From assembly GCF_028622115.1 (NCBI RefSeq), contig NZ_CP097263.1, positions 5,022,001 through 5,086,000 on the forward strand: a stretch of 64,000 bases of DNA. The letters are read 5' to 3'. This document shows, piece after piece, positions 25,583-34,823 of the stretch. Position 1 is the stretch's first letter, and each line of letters begins with the position of its first letter. The notes under the pieces were generated by a model, which saw nothing but the letters and a program-made list of their open reading frames with translations, had not been told where the DNA came from and did not search any database. Source of the stretch: Kutzneria chonburiensis. GTDB lineage: Bacteria; Actinomycetota; Actinomycetes; Mycobacteriales; Pseudonocardiaceae. Both the position numbers and the translations under genes were made by a program.

Positions 25583-25986
25583 TCGGCCGTCTGCACCACG
25601 TCGAGCTCTGGGTCCCCGACCTCGCCCGTGCCATCCGCAGTTGGGGCTGGCTGCTGGGCGAGCTCGGCTACCAGCAGTTCCAGGACTGGCCCGCCGGCCG
25701 CAGCTGGCGACTCGGCGAGACCTACCTCGTCGTCGAGCAGTCCCCCGCCCTGACCGCTCCCGACCACGATCGCCGGCGGCCTGGCTTGAACCACTTGGCC
25801 TTCCATGCCGGCAGCCGCGTCGACGAACTCGCCGCCGCCGCGCCGAAGCACGGTTGGACCCTGTTGTTCCCCGATCGCCACCCGTACGCCGGCGGCCCCG
25901 ACCACTACGCCGCCTACCTGGCCGACGAGGACGGTTTCGAGGTGGAGCTGGTCAGTCCAGGCCGGCCAGCAGATCCGTCTCGGTGA
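25579..25986 (+). CDS. VOC (glyoxalase/dioxygenase fold) protein
   Basis: A 135-residue protein of the vicinal oxygen chelate superfamily: LHHVELWVPDLARAIRSWGWLLGELGY at the N-terminus with a metal-type His, GLNHLAFHAGSRVDELAAAAPKHGW and a final YLADEDGFEVELV with a Glu. The metal ligands look plausible, but the reaction is unknown. GTG at 25579 overlaps the DDN stop. Its 3' end overlaps the convergent PIG-L gene by 35 bases. Confidence 0.85.
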   Translation: MIGRLHHVELWVPDLARAIRSWGWLLGELGYQQFQDWPAGRSWRLGETYLVVEQSPALTAPDHDRRRPGLNHLAFHAGSRVDELAAAAPKHGWTLLFPDRHPYAGGPDHYAAYLADEDGFEVELVSPGRPADPSR

Positions 25987-26737
25987 TGCCCGGGCCGTGG
26001 CCCTCGCGGATGAACCACTCGGTGCCGAAGGCCGCGGCGAAGTGTTTCTCCGGCATGGACAGGAACCAGGACTCCTCGGGGATCTGGCTCACGTGCGCGC
26101 GCATGGCCTCCCGTTTGGCGTCGGTGTAGGCGCTGACGTCGACGCGGGCGGTGAGCTCGGCGGCGGGCTTGCCGAACTCGGCGCCCTCGAAGTCGGGGAT
26201 CTCGGCGCCGGTCTCCTCGGCGTAGCGGCGCCACCGCTCGTACGCCTCGTCGCGGTTGGAGGTGTGCTGGTAGACCCGAGGCGTACCGGCGATTTCGGCG
26301 GCGCGCCGGCCGACGCGGTGCACCTGGATGTGGTCGGGATGCCCGTAGCCGCCGTTGTCGTCGTCGAAGGTGATGACGTCGGCCTGCTCCTCGACGAGGA
26401 TCGCCGCCAGCTTCTGGGCGGCCTCCTCGATGGAAGCGTTCCAGAAGGCGCCGGGGGCGGAGTTCTGCTCCCAGCCCATCATCCCGGAGTCGTGGTAGCC
26501 GAGGAACTCCAGCCGCTTCACGCCGAGAATGTCGGCGGCGGCACGGGTTTCGGCGGCGCGGCGCTGCACCAGAGTCTCACCCTCGGCCAGCAGGCCCTCG
26601 GGGATCTCGCCGAGCTCACCGCCGGTCGCGACGACGAGCACCACCCGGTGCCCCTCGTCGGCGGCCTTGCGCATCACGCCGCCCACGGTGATCGACTCGT
26701 CGTCGGGGTGGGCCTGGAAGGTCACGAAGGTGGCCAT
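25952..26737 (-). CDS. PIG-L family deacetylase/amidase (Mca/MshB-like)
   Basis: A 261-residue zinc hydrolase: FQAHPDDESITVGG (AHPDDE zinc motif near residue 11-14) and GGYGHPDHIQVHRVG supplying the third His. This family includes MshB and the mycothiol S-conjugate amidase Mca that actinobacteria use to make mycothiol or detoxify its conjugates. The length fits short relatives rather than full Mca. It is followed upstream by the PAC2 gene on the same strand, 9 bases away, so the two form an operon. Confidence 0.85.
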   Translation of the reverse strand: MATFVTFQAHPDDESITVGGVMRKAADEGHRVVLVVATGGELGEIPEGLLAEGETLVQRRAAETRAAADILGVKRLEFLGYHDSGMMGWEQNSAPGAFWNASIEEAAQKLAAILVEEQADVITFDDDNGGYGHPDHIQVHRVGRRAAEIAGTPRVYQHTSNRDEAYERWRRYAEETGAEIPDFEGAEFGKPAAELTARVDVSAYTDAKREAMRAHVSQIPEESWFLSMPEKHFAAAFGTEWFIREGHGPGITETDLLAGLD

Positions 26738-26746
26738 CTCGATCTC

Positions 26747-27658
26747 TCAGTCGTTGGGGCTCTGCTGCTCGGCCAGGAACTGCTCGAACTGGTCGCCCAG
26801 CTCGTCGGCGGTCGGCATCTGCTCGAGCACGTCGCTGAGCAGGCTCGGCTTGCCGGCGGCCTCGGCGAAGGTGTCGTACTGCCGCTCCAGCGCACGAACG
26901 ACGTCCGACACCTCGGCCGACTCGCTGACCTGGCGGTCGATCTCGATGGCGGCACGGCGGGCCGACTCACGCAGCGAGTCGTCCGGCAGGGCCAGCCCGG
27001 TCGCCTTGACGACGGCGTCCAGCAGCGTGACGGCGGCGGTCGGGTAGGCGGTCTGTGCCAGGTAGTGCGGCACGTGCGCGGCGAAGCCGACGGCGTCGCG
27101 GCTGGCCTCGCCGAGACGGAACTCCAGCAGGGCGGCGATGCTGGCCGGCACCTGGAGCGTGTTGGGCATCTGGTGGTGGTCGCCGATCAGCTCGGGCCGC
27201 GTGCCGTGCCCGGTCACGCCGAGGGCTCGCGTGTGCGGGGCGCCCATCGGGATGCCGTGGAAGCTGGCGACCAGCCGCACGCCCCAGCGGTCCATCAGCG
27301 CCTTGACGGCCGCGATGAACAGCTCCCACTCGTGGTCCGGCTCGGGGCCGGACAGGATCAGGAACGGCGTGCCGGCGGTGTCGTGCAGCAGCTGCACCTC
27401 CAGCTTGGGAGCGTCGTAGCTCTCCCAGCGGTCGGTGCTGTACGTCATGATCGGCCGCCGCGACCGGTAGTCGATCAGGCGGTCGACGTCGAAGGTCGCG
27501 ATCACCCGGTGCTCGAACCGCTCCAACAGGTGCTCGACGACCAGCTTGCCGGCGCTGCCCGCGTCCACGAAGCCGTCGAAGCTCACCAGGAGCACCGATC
27601 CGTCCAGGTCGGGCGTGTCCGAGTCGACCTCGACCAGGTCCTCCGGATCCCGTGCCAC
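26747..27658 (-). CDS. PAC2 (proteasome assembly chaperone-like) family protein
   Basis: A 303-residue protein with the PAC2 fold: LLVSFDGFVDAGSAGKLVVEHLLERF, LLSGPEPDHEWELFIAAV, FHGIPMGAPHTRALGVTGHGT and HVPHYLAQTAYPTAAVTLLDAV. It is conserved in actinobacteria and related to chaperones for 20S proteasome assembly; a direct role is not proven. I chose GTG at 27658 because GGGAGGT lies at the right distance before it, rather than an ATG at 27694 with no such site. It forms an operon with the PIG-L gene. Confidence 0.85.
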   Translation of the reverse strand: MARDPEDLVEVDSDTPDLDGSVLLVSFDGFVDAGSAGKLVVEHLLERFEHRVIATFDVDRLIDYRSRRPIMTYSTDRWESYDAPKLEVQLLHDTAGTPFLILSGPEPDHEWELFIAAVKALMDRWGVRLVASFHGIPMGAPHTRALGVTGHGTRPELIGDHHQMPNTLQVPASIAALLEFRLGEASRDAVGFAAHVPHYLAQTAYPTAAVTLLDAVVKATGLALPDDSLRESARRAAIEIDRQVSESAEVSDVVRALERQYDTFAEAAGKPSLLSDVLEQMPTADELGDQFEQFLAEQQSPND

Positions 27659-27785
27659 CGCTACCTCCCACACCAGCCGTACAGAGCTCTTCATTCTGCA
27701 ACGCGTCAGCCGTTCGGATTCATCCCGGCCGGTCAGCTATAGTCAACGCTTGAACAATCAAAGCCAGGTCACCCGAGAGGACGAT

Positions 27786-28364
27786 GTGAAGCTCACCCCG
27801 CTGGCCATGGCGGTGCTGGAGCTCCTGCTGGAGCAGCCCATGCACCCGTACGAGATGGCCCAGGTGATGCGCGCCCGCCACGTCGAGGCCCGGGCCAACG
27901 TGAAGCCCGGCTCGCTCTACCACGCCGTCGAACGGCTGGAGACGCACGGATTCATCGAGGTCGTGGACACGCAGCGGGAAGGCCGCCGGCCGGAGCGGAC
28001 CGTGTACGGGGTGACCGAGGCCGGGCGGGACGCGTTCATCGCGCGGGCCAAGGCGATGGTCGGCAGCATCGCGCCGGAGTACCCGGAGTTCGCCGTCGGC
28101 CTGTCCGCGCTCAACGAGCTCGACCGCGAGGACGCGTTGGCCGAGCTGCGCACCCGCGCGCTGAAACTCCAGGCCGAGGCGGCCGCCGAACAGGTCATCG
28201 TGGACAGCCTGATCGCCAAGCCGCTGCCGGCCCTGTACTGGCTGGACCTCCGGTTCACCGCCGCCCGGCGGGAGTTCGAGCTGGCCTGGACCAACCAGCT
28301 GATCGAGGACATCATCACCGGCCGGGTCGACTGGGTGCCGGCCGAATGCGAGGACGAGGCGTGA
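27786..28364 (+). CDS. PadR-family transcriptional regulator
   Basis: A 192-residue PadR protein: KLTPLAMAVLELLLEQPMHPYEMAQVMRARH and KPGSLYHAVERLETHGFIEVV wing, then a helical dimerisation domain (VDWVPAECEDEA at the end). GTG at 27786 follows GAGAGGA. A short TCAACGCTTGA dyad at 27743-27753 sits in its promoter. The stop overlaps the MFS start (GTGA), so the regulator and the pump are one operon, and the pump is probably induced by its substrates. Confidence 0.92.
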   Translation: MKLTPLAMAVLELLLEQPMHPYEMAQVMRARHVEARANVKPGSLYHAVERLETHGFIEVVDTQREGRRPERTVYGVTEAGRDAFIARAKAMVGSIAPEYPEFAVGLSALNELDREDALAELRTRALKLQAEAAAEQVIVDSLIAKPLPALYWLDLRFTAARREFELAWTNQLIEDIITGRVDWVPAECEDEA

Positions 28365-29929
28365 GCGAGCTGCGACCGGTCAACCCGTGGGGCGCGATGG
28401 CCGCGCTCTGCACCGGCTTCTTCATGATCCTGCTGGACGCGACCATCGTGTCCATCGCCATCCCGGCCATGCTGCGCGGCTTGAACGCCAGCCTGAACGC
28501 CGTGGTCTGGGTGACGAGCATCTACCTGCTCACCTATGCCGTGCCGATGCTGTTCACCAGCCGGCTCGGCGACCGGTTCGGACCCAAACGGGTCTTCATG
28601 GCCGGGCTCGTGCTGTTCACCGCCGCGTCCTTGTGGTGCGGGTTGGCCGGTGACGTCGGCACGCTGATCACCGCTCGTGGCGTGCAGGGTCTCGGCGCCG
28701 CCCTGATGACGCCGCAGACGTTGGCGTTCATCAGCTTCCTGTTCCCGCCGGCCCGGCGCGGGGCCGCCATGGGCGTGTGGGGCGGCATTGCCGGGTTGGC
28801 CACCGTGGCCGGGCCGCTGCTCGGCGGTGTGCTGGTGGACAACTTCGGCTGGCAGTGGATCTTCTACGTCAACGTGCCGATCGGCGCGATCGCCGTCGCC
28901 ATGACCGTGCTGCTGGTCCCCGACTGGCGGCCCAATGCCGCCCACTCGTTCGACGTGCCCGGCATCCTGTTGTCCGGCCTGGGTTTGCTGCTCGTCGTGT
29001 TCGGGTTGCAGAACGGCCAGCAGTACAACTGGGGCGAGGTCTGGGGCGGCGTCACCGTCTTCGAGATCATCGCCGCCGGCGTGCTGCTACTGGTGGTCTT
29101 CGGCTTCTGGCAGCGCTTCAACCGCCGTGAACCCCTGCTGCCCCTTCGGGTCTTCGGCAACCGCAACTTCTCCGGCGGCACGCTGGCGTCGGTGACGGTC
29201 GGTTTCACCATGACCGGCATGTTCTTCCCGATCGTGATCTACCTCCAGACCGTGCTCGGCCTCACTCCCCTGCACGCCGGTCTGCTCACCGCCCCCATGT
29301 CCCTGTTGTCCGGCGTCGTCGCCCCGTTCTCCGGCCGGTTGTCCGACAAGGTCAGCGCCAAGTACCTGCTCGTGTTCGGCCTCGTCACCCTGGCCGGCGG
29401 CCTCGCGTGGATCTCCTTGCAGGTGACGCCTTCGACCCCGCCGCTGGCCCTCATCCCCGCGCTTCTGTTGTGCGGCTTGGGTATCGGCTTCATCTTCTCG
29501 CCCATGAGCACCATCACGATGGGTTCCGTGCCGCGCGAGCTCACCGGTTCCGCTTCCGGTATCTACAACACCGCCCGCCAGGTCGGCGGCGTGCTCGGCT
29601 CCGCCGCCGTCGGCGTGTTGCTCCAGGCCCGTATCACCGCTTCGCTGGCCGCTTCCACCGCCGGCCTGTCTCCACAGATCCAGGCCGGGCTGTCCAGCGC
29701 CGCCAACGTCGAGGGTGGCGCACCGCCCGACCTCGCCGGTGTGCCGGATTCCGTACGTCAGCAGGTCACCGACGCCATCCACAGTGGACTCACCACCGCC
29801 GCCAGCCAGACCCTGTGGCTCCCTGCGACTTTCCTGCTCCTCGGCGCCGTGGCCGCCTTCGCCATGAACACCAGCCGCCGCGAGCATCGGGCTCCGGAAC
29901 CAACCGTCAGCCCCACCACTGGACCATGA
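28361..29929 (+). CDS. MFS drug-efflux transporter, DHA2 (EmrB/QacA) family
   Basis: A 522-residue membrane protein with about 14 hydrophobic segments, as in the DHA2 family. Signature readings are FFMILLDATIVSIAIPAM (motif D1 region), SRLGDRFGPKRVF (motif A), ARGVQGLGAALMTPQTLAFI and GGIAGLATVAGPLLGGVLV (motif C). It should export drugs or endogenous metabolites using the proton gradient. GTG at 28361 overlaps the PadR stop. Its end overlaps the convergent toxin gene by 23 bases. Confidence 0.94.
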   Translation: MSELRPVNPWGAMAALCTGFFMILLDATIVSIAIPAMLRGLNASLNAVVWVTSIYLLTYAVPMLFTSRLGDRFGPKRVFMAGLVLFTAASLWCGLAGDVGTLITARGVQGLGAALMTPQTLAFISFLFPPARRGAAMGVWGGIAGLATVAGPLLGGVLVDNFGWQWIFYVNVPIGAIAVAMTVLLVPDWRPNAAHSFDVPGILLSGLGLLLVVFGLQNGQQYNWGEVWGGVTVFEIIAAGVLLLVVFGFWQRFNRREPLLPLRVFGNRNFSGGTLASVTVGFTMTGMFFPIVIYLQTVLGLTPLHAGLLTAPMSLLSGVVAPFSGRLSDKVSAKYLLVFGLVTLAGGLAWISLQVTPSTPPLALIPALLLCGLGIGFIFSPMSTITMGSVPRELTGSASGIYNTARQVGGVLGSAAVGVLLQARITASLAASTAGLSPQIQAGLSSAANVEGGAPPDLAGVPDSVRQQVTDAIHSGLTTAASQTLWLPATFLLLGAVAAFAMNTSRREHRAPEPTVSPTTGP

Positions 29930-30161
29930 TCACGCGCACCTCGCGGTCACGCTCAATAATCAGGTAAACGACCTGACCGGCCGCGCCCGGGCCGAAATAC
30001 CAACGCCGCATCGCGCCGGTCGGGTTGTTGCCGTTTTGCGGTGTACCACGCCAAGGGGTCAGCTCAAGAACAGCAAAGACTTCAGCGAGCGCCAAGCCCG
30101 CCTCGCGCGGGAGCGCGTCGATCTGTTCCTGGGCCTCGGGATCGATATCGAGGCTGTACAT
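29907..30161 (-). CDS. RelE/ParE-like toxin of a toxin-antitoxin pair
   Basis: An 84-residue basic-to-neutral protein: SLDIDPEAQEQIDALPREAG, then RRWYFGPGAAGQVVYLIIERDREVRVIMVQW, the RelE/ParE reading of a central helix followed by a beta-sheet. Such toxins cut mRNA on the ribosome or block gyrase; which applies here is unclear. It lies 2 bases after the antitoxin-like gene, typical of a type II pair with antitoxin first. Confidence 0.75.
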   Translation of the reverse strand: MYSLDIDPEAQEQIDALPREAGLALAEVFAVLELTPWRGTPQNGNNPTGAMRRWYFGPGAAGQVVYLIIERDREVRVIMVQWWG

Positions 30162-30163
30162 AT

Positions 30164-30489
30164 CTAGCTGTCGAACCTCGCCCGGATCCTGGCCAGCATC
30201 TCTTCGCCCGAGATGCTGCCCTCCGGCGCCTTCCCGGTGGCGAGAATCTGCTCGGCCTTGGCCATCAGACGGTAGTGGCTACCCGGGTCCTTGAGCTCGG
30301 CATAGGCAATATGCCGCCACTTGAGGAGCATCTCCTCGATATCGGTCAAGCTGTGAGTGCGCTTCGCCTGCTCAATCACGAAGTCCCACTCGCGGTCGAA
30401 CTCATAGCACATCTGGTTCGACAGGCAGGCACGGATCGCGCCCGGCTCCGCGGGGGCGGAACCGGGTCCGGCTCTGGCTCGTAGGACAT
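30164..30489 (-). CDS. DUF6247-like antitoxin, one-base frame break in a C run
   Basis: The clear part begins at ATG 30412 (MCYEFDREWDFVIEQAKRTH; LLKWRHIAYAELKDPGSHYRLM; AKAEQILATG) and matches the DUF6247 family. In-frame sequence upstream reads AEPGAIRACLSNQ, the family's conserved N-terminus, but has no start codon. An ATG at 30489 in another frame gives MSYEPEPDPVPPP. Adding one C to the C5 run at 30452-30456 joins the two into a 108-residue protein. I annotate the whole region; if the break is real the product starts at 30412 with 82 residues. It is paired with the toxin gene. Confidence 0.7.
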
Positions 30490-30573
30490 GGGCAGTGCCA
30501 TGCCAATCACGGTAGCAGCCAGGGCCCTGACCACAAGTGGGTACACGCCGTAACCAAAAATCTCACCGAGGGT

Positions 30574-30616
30574 GACCGGTGTGCGCTCGATCGAGGGGAT
30601 CAAGCGCACACCGGTC
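30574..30616 (-). terminator. terminator hairpin of the sugar-transport operon
   Basis: GACCGGTGTGCGCT (30574-30587) and AGCGCACACCGGTC (30603-30616) form a perfect 14-bp stem, 8 bases downstream of the dehydrogenase stop on the minus strand. Confidence 0.85.
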
Positions 30617-30623
30617 GGGACCG

Positions 30624-31610
30624 TTACGGCAGGACCTGGATCTTGCGGCCCTTGCCGGCCTTGAACTGCTCAAGGGCGGCGGCGTAGTCGTCGAGGGGCA
30701 GCCGGTCGCTGATGAAGATCTCCGGGTCCAGGACACCGCCGGCGAAGAGGTCGGCGGCACGTTCGTAGCTGTGCAGCACGGCCATCGAACCGGTGATGGT
30801 GATCTCCTGGTTGTAGATCTTGTACGGGTCGATCTCAACCCTGGCGGCGTAGTCGGCCACGCCGAACTGGAGGAAAGTGCCGCCCTTGGCCACGCGGGAA
30901 AGGCCGTCCTGGATGGCCCGGGCGTTGCCGGTGGCGTCGATGACGACGTCCCAACCGCCACGGTCGAGCTCATCGGCGCTGGTGGCAACCCCGGTGCAGC
31001 CGAGCTGACGGGCGGTGGCCAGACGCTCCTCGTTGAGGTCGACGACCTCGATGGAGGCGGCGCCGGTGAGCTTGCCGAGCTCCAACATCATCAGGCCCAT
31101 GGTGCCGGAGCCGTAGATGAGCACGGACTGCGCCAGCTGGGAACGAAGAACGTCGTAACCCCGGACGGCGCAGGACAACGGCTCGATCAGGGCGGCGTCC
31201 TCGGTCCGTACGTGATCGGGCAGCTTGACGCAGTTGGCCACGGGGGCGACGGCGTACTCGGCGGCCCCGCCGGCGGTGGAGACGCCGATGCCGCCCCACC
31301 GCTCGCACAGGTTGTTGCGGCCCGACCGGCAGTACCGGCACTCGAAGCAGTACAGCGACGGATCGACGGCAACCCGGTCCCCGACAACGACTTCGGTGAC
31401 GTCCGCGCCCACCTCGGCGACCACGCCGGCGAACTCGTGGCCGGGGATCACGGGCAGCGTCGGCGCGAACTCGCCCTGCAGGATGTGCAGGTCGGTGCCG
31501 CACAGCCCACAGGCCGACACGTCCACCACGACCTGCCGGCGCAGCGGCGTCGGATCGTCCACAGTGGTCACTTCCACCTGGCCGACCCCGCTGATCACGG
31601 CTGCCTTCAC
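30624..31610 (-). CDS. zinc-dependent medium-chain (polyol/sugar) dehydrogenase
   Basis: A 328-residue MDR alcohol dehydrogenase. CGLCGTDLH and GHEFAG hold catalytic-zinc ligands; CFECRYCRSGRNNLC is the four-Cys structural zinc site; the Rossmann motif is IYGSGTMGLMML and EVVDLNEERL indicates NAD. The closest general type is sorbitol/iditol or galactitol dehydrogenase. It is last in an ABC-importer operon, its GTG overlapping the permease stop (GTGA), so it probably oxidises the imported polyol or sugar. Confidence 0.92.
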   Translation of the reverse strand: MKAAVISGVGQVEVTTVDDPTPLRRQVVVDVSACGLCGTDLHILQGEFAPTLPVIPGHEFAGVVAEVGADVTEVVVGDRVAVDPSLYCFECRYCRSGRNNLCERWGGIGVSTAGGAAEYAVAPVANCVKLPDHVRTEDAALIEPLSCAVRGYDVLRSQLAQSVLIYGSGTMGLMMLELGKLTGAASIEVVDLNEERLATARQLGCTGVATSADELDRGGWDVVIDATGNARAIQDGLSRVAKGGTFLQFGVADYAARVEIDPYKIYNQEITITGSMAVLHSYERAADLFAGGVLDPEIFISDRLPLDDYAAALEQFKAGKGRKIQVLP

Positions 31611-32434
31611 TTCACTGCTCCCAACGACAGGCCCTGGACCAGCTTGTCCTGGGCGGCGAAACCCGCGGCCAGCACCGGCAGTGAGATCACCGTCGCGGCC
31701 GCGCACACCTTGGCCAGGAACAACCCCTGGCTGGTGACGAAACTGGTGAGGAACACGGGCGCGGTCCCGGCGACCACGCCGGTCAGCACCCGGGCGAACA
31801 ACAGCTCGTTCCAACTGAAGATGAAGCAGATCAACGAGGTCGCGGCGATGCCGGGCATGGCGACCGGCGCGACCACCCGGCGCAGCGTGGTGACCAGCCC
31901 GGCGCCGTCCAGCGCGGCGGCCTCCAGCATCTCGGTCGGCACCTCGGCCAGGAACGACCGCATCAGCCACACCGCGATCGGCAGGTTCATCGACGTGTAC
32001 AGGATGGTCAGGAACGAGATGTTGTCCAGCAGCCCGGAGAACTGGGCGAACAGGTAGATCGGCAGCGTGCCGGCCACCACCGGCAGCATCTTGGTGGACA
32101 GGAAGAAGAACAGCACGTCCGACCATTTGCGCACGGGCTTGATCGACAGCGCGTACGCGGCGGGAATGGCCAACAGCAGCACGATGACCGTCGACCCGAT
32201 GCTGGCGCTGGCCGAGTTGATCAGCGGCGGCCACGGGCTGGCCCCGCTGCCGGCGCCGAAGAACTCCTCGTAGCCGCTCAGGGTCAGCGGCGCCAGCAGG
32301 GACGGCGGATTGGTCGCGGCGTCGGACTCGCTGTGGAAGGACGTCAGCACCATCCACAACACCGGCAGCGCGAACAGGATCCCGGCCAGCCAGGCGAAAA
32401 GTCCCCACGGCCGCCACATCTTGCGGGACGTCAT
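31607..32434 (-). CDS. carbohydrate ABC transporter permease (MalG type)
   Basis: A 275-residue integral membrane protein with about six helices and the EAA loop EVPTEMLEAAALDGAGLVTTLRRVVAPVAMPGI (given here in part: EAAALDGAG). It forms the channel with the other permease. The ATG at 32434 overlaps that gene's stop (ATGA), and its stop overlaps the dehydrogenase start. No ATPase gene is in the operon, so a shared MsiK-type ATPase elsewhere is expected. Confidence 0.93.
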   Translation of the reverse strand: MTSRKMWRPWGLFAWLAGILFALPVLWMVLTSFHSESDAATNPPSLLAPLTLSGYEEFFGAGSGASPWPPLINSASASIGSTVIVLLLAIPAAYALSIKPVRKWSDVLFFFLSTKMLPVVAGTLPIYLFAQFSGLLDNISFLTILYTSMNLPIAVWLMRSFLAEVPTEMLEAAALDGAGLVTTLRRVVAPVAMPGIAATSLICFIFSWNELLFARVLTGVVAGTAPVFLTSFVTSQGLFLAKVCAAATVISLPVLAAGFAAQDKLVQGLSLGAVK

Positions 32435-33378
32435 GACTTCACCTCGTTGCGCAGCAAGGACGACACCACGCGCAGGGCGAAGGTGGCGATGACGATGGAG
32501 GCGATCACCACGATCACGCCGGCCGCCGACGCCTGCCCGTAGTCGTGGGCCTGGAAGAAGGTCTGGTAGATGGTGTACGGCAGGTTGGCCGTGCCGAGGC
32601 CGCCGGAGGTGATGGTGAACACCGCGTCGAAGTTCTGCACGATGTAGATCGATCCCAGCAGCCCGCCCAGCTCCAGGTACTGCCGCAGGTGCGGCAGCGT
32701 CAGGTAGCGGAAGACCTGCCACGGCGTGGCCCCGTCCATCCGTGCCGCCTCGACGGCGTCGGACGGCCGGCTTTGCAGCCCCGCCAACAGGATCAGCATC
32801 ATGAACGGCGTCCACTGCCACACCAGCGCCGCCTCGACGGCGATCTTGGGCATGGTCGAGATCCAGTCCGGCTGCGGCGGCGTGACACCGCCGAACAGCC
32901 CCCAGATCCACGACAGGGCGCCGTTGAGCAGCCCGTACTCGGGGTTGTAGAGCACGTGCTTCCACAGCAGCGCGGCGGCCACCGGCACCACCAGGAACGG
33001 CGCGATCAGCATCGTCCGCACGAACCCGCGGCCGCGGAACTTCTGGTCCAGCAACAAGGCCAGGCCGAGTCCCAGCAGCAGGCTGACGATGACGACCGAC
33101 ACCGTCAGGATCACCGTGGTCACCACCGACGAGCGCAGCCCGCTGTCGGTGGCGACCGCGATGTAGTTGCCCAGACCGGCGAACCCGCGGTTGCTCGGAT
33201 CCAGCGCGTTCCAGCGCAGGAAGGAGATGAGCAGGGTCGCGACGAACGGCAGCTGGGTGATGATGATCGTGAACACCAGGGCGGGCAGCAGCGGCGCCCG
33301 GCGGGCCCACTCGGCGGCCCGCCTCGGCCCACGGTTCACCACGGGGACCAGCGGTCGGTCCAGGGTCTGGGTGGCCAT
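32431..33378 (-). CDS. carbohydrate ABC transporter permease (MalF type)
   Basis: A 315-residue permease with an N-terminal cytosolic segment, about six helices (LLPALVFTIIITQLPFVATLL; VVTTVILTVSVVIVSLLLGLGLALLL) and the EAA loop region DAVEAARMDGATPWQVFRYLTLPHLRQ. It partners the MalG-type permease; one base separates its start from the binding-protein stop. Confidence 0.93.
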   Translation of the reverse strand: MATQTLDRPLVPVVNRGPRRAAEWARRAPLLPALVFTIIITQLPFVATLLISFLRWNALDPSNRGFAGLGNYIAVATDSGLRSSVVTTVILTVSVVIVSLLLGLGLALLLDQKFRGRGFVRTMLIAPFLVVPVAAALLWKHVLYNPEYGLLNGALSWIWGLFGGVTPPQPDWISTMPKIAVEAALVWQWTPFMMLILLAGLQSRPSDAVEAARMDGATPWQVFRYLTLPHLRQYLELGGLLGSIYIVQNFDAVFTITSGGLGTANLPYTIYQTFFQAHDYGQASAAGVIVVIASIVIATFALRVVSSLLRNEVKS

Positions 33379-33379
33379 G

Positions 33380-34741
33380 TCACTTGCCCTGGTACTTGGT
33401 GGCGACCTGTTCGGCCAGCGCCTGCGACGCGGTCAGGGCGGCGTCCACCGTGGTCGATCCGGCGATGGCCGAGCTGATCTGCTGCGACACCTTGGTGCCG
33501 AGATCGGTGAACTCGGGGATGTCGACGAACTGGATGCCAAGCGTCGGCCGCGGCTGCACGCCCGGGTTCTTCGGGTCGGCGGTGCTGATCGCGTTCTTGG
33601 TCTGCTCGGCGAACGCGCCGGCCGTCTTGACGTAGTCCGGGTTCTCGTACGTCGAGGCCCGCTTGCCGGCCGGCACCCGCGACCAGCCCAGCTGCTTGCC
33701 GACCAGGTTCTCGTAATCCTTGCTGGAGGCCCAGGAGATGAACTTCCAGGCGTTGTCCTGGTTCTTGGACGCCTTCTGCACGCCCCAGGCCCAGGTGTAG
33801 AGCCAGCCGGAGGACTTGGTCTTCATCACCGGCGCCGGCACGTAGCCGAGCTTGCCGGCGACCGGGGAGTCCTTGGCCTCCAGCGAACCCGCGGCCGAGG
33901 TGGCGTCGTACCACATGGCCACCTTGCCCTGCTCCAGGTTGTTCAGGCACTCGGAGAAGCCGGCCTGCGGCGCGCCGGACTCACCGTGCGCCTTGACCAG
34001 GTCCACGTAGAACTGGGTGGCCTGCTTGAATTCCGGGCTGGTCAGCTGGGCCTGCCAGTCCTTGGTGAACCAGGTGCCGCCGAAGGTGTTGACCACGGTG
34101 TCGAGCGGGGCCATCACCTCGCCCCAGCCCGGCTGCCCGCGCAGGCAGATGCCCTTCATGCCGGCCTGCGCCCCGTCCACCTGCGCGGCCAGGTCGGCGA
34201 CCTGCTGCCACGTCGGGTTCGGCGGCATGGTCAGACCCTTGGCCTGGAAGACATCCTTGCGGTACATGAGGAACGAGGACTCGCCGTAGAACGGCTCGCC
34301 GTAGACCTTGCCGTCGTCGGCGGTCAGCGAGACCCGCATCGGCTCCAGGATGTCGTTCTGGTCGAACGCGGTGTCCTTGGCGATGTGGTCGTCCAGCGGC
34401 GCGAGCCAGCCGTTCTTGGCGTAGAACGGGATCTCGTAGTTGCTGATGGTGGCCACGTCGTACTGGCCGGCCTGGCTGGAGAAGTCCTGGCTGATCTTGT
34501 CACGGACGTCGTTCTCCGGCAGCACGGTGAAGTTGACCGTGATACCGGTCTGCTTGGTGAAGTTGTCGGCCGTGAGCTTCTGCAGGTCGACCATCTGCGG
34601 GTTGTTCACCATCAGCACGTTGATCGAGTTGCCGCCGCTCGCACCGCCACCGCCCGCGCCGCTGCACGCGGTCATGGCCGCGGCCACCAGCACCGCACCC
34701 ATCGCCGCAACGCCGGCACGGCGTGCTCCGATTCGCGCCAT
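33380..34741 (-). CDS. sugar/polyol-binding lipoprotein of the ABC importer
   Basis: A 453-residue family 1 extracellular solute-binding protein. The leader MARIGARRAG then a hydrophobic stretch ends in a lipobox at MTAC, so it is lipid-anchored. Core readings include ADNFTKQTGITVNFTVLPEND, WAWGVQKASKNQDNAWKFISWASSK and NPDYVKTAGAFAEQ. The ATG at 34741 has GAGGAG nine bases ahead and is preferred to the ATG at 34750, which nearly touches that site. The ligand is probably a sugar alcohol or oligosaccharide, judging from the linked dehydrogenase. Confidence 0.92.
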   Translation of the reverse strand: MARIGARRAGVAAMGAVLVAAAMTACSGAGGGGASGGNSINVLMVNNPQMVDLQKLTADNFTKQTGITVNFTVLPENDVRDKISQDFSSQAGQYDVATISNYEIPFYAKNGWLAPLDDHIAKDTAFDQNDILEPMRVSLTADDGKVYGEPFYGESSFLMYRKDVFQAKGLTMPPNPTWQQVADLAAQVDGAQAGMKGICLRGQPGWGEVMAPLDTVVNTFGGTWFTKDWQAQLTSPEFKQATQFYVDLVKAHGESGAPQAGFSECLNNLEQGKVAMWYDATSAAGSLEAKDSPVAGKLGYVPAPVMKTKSSGWLYTWAWGVQKASKNQDNAWKFISWASSKDYENLVGKQLGWSRVPAGKRASTYENPDYVKTAGAFAEQTKNAISTADPKNPGVQPRPTLGIQFVDIPEFTDLGTKVSQQISSAIAGSTTVDAALTASQALAEQVATKYQGK

Positions 34742-34823
34742 TCCAGACATCTCCTCGTTTTTCTCCACTACCGCATGGGCATTCGGACAGCCCCCATGGC
34801 CCGGTGGCGCGCACCGGGAGTAC

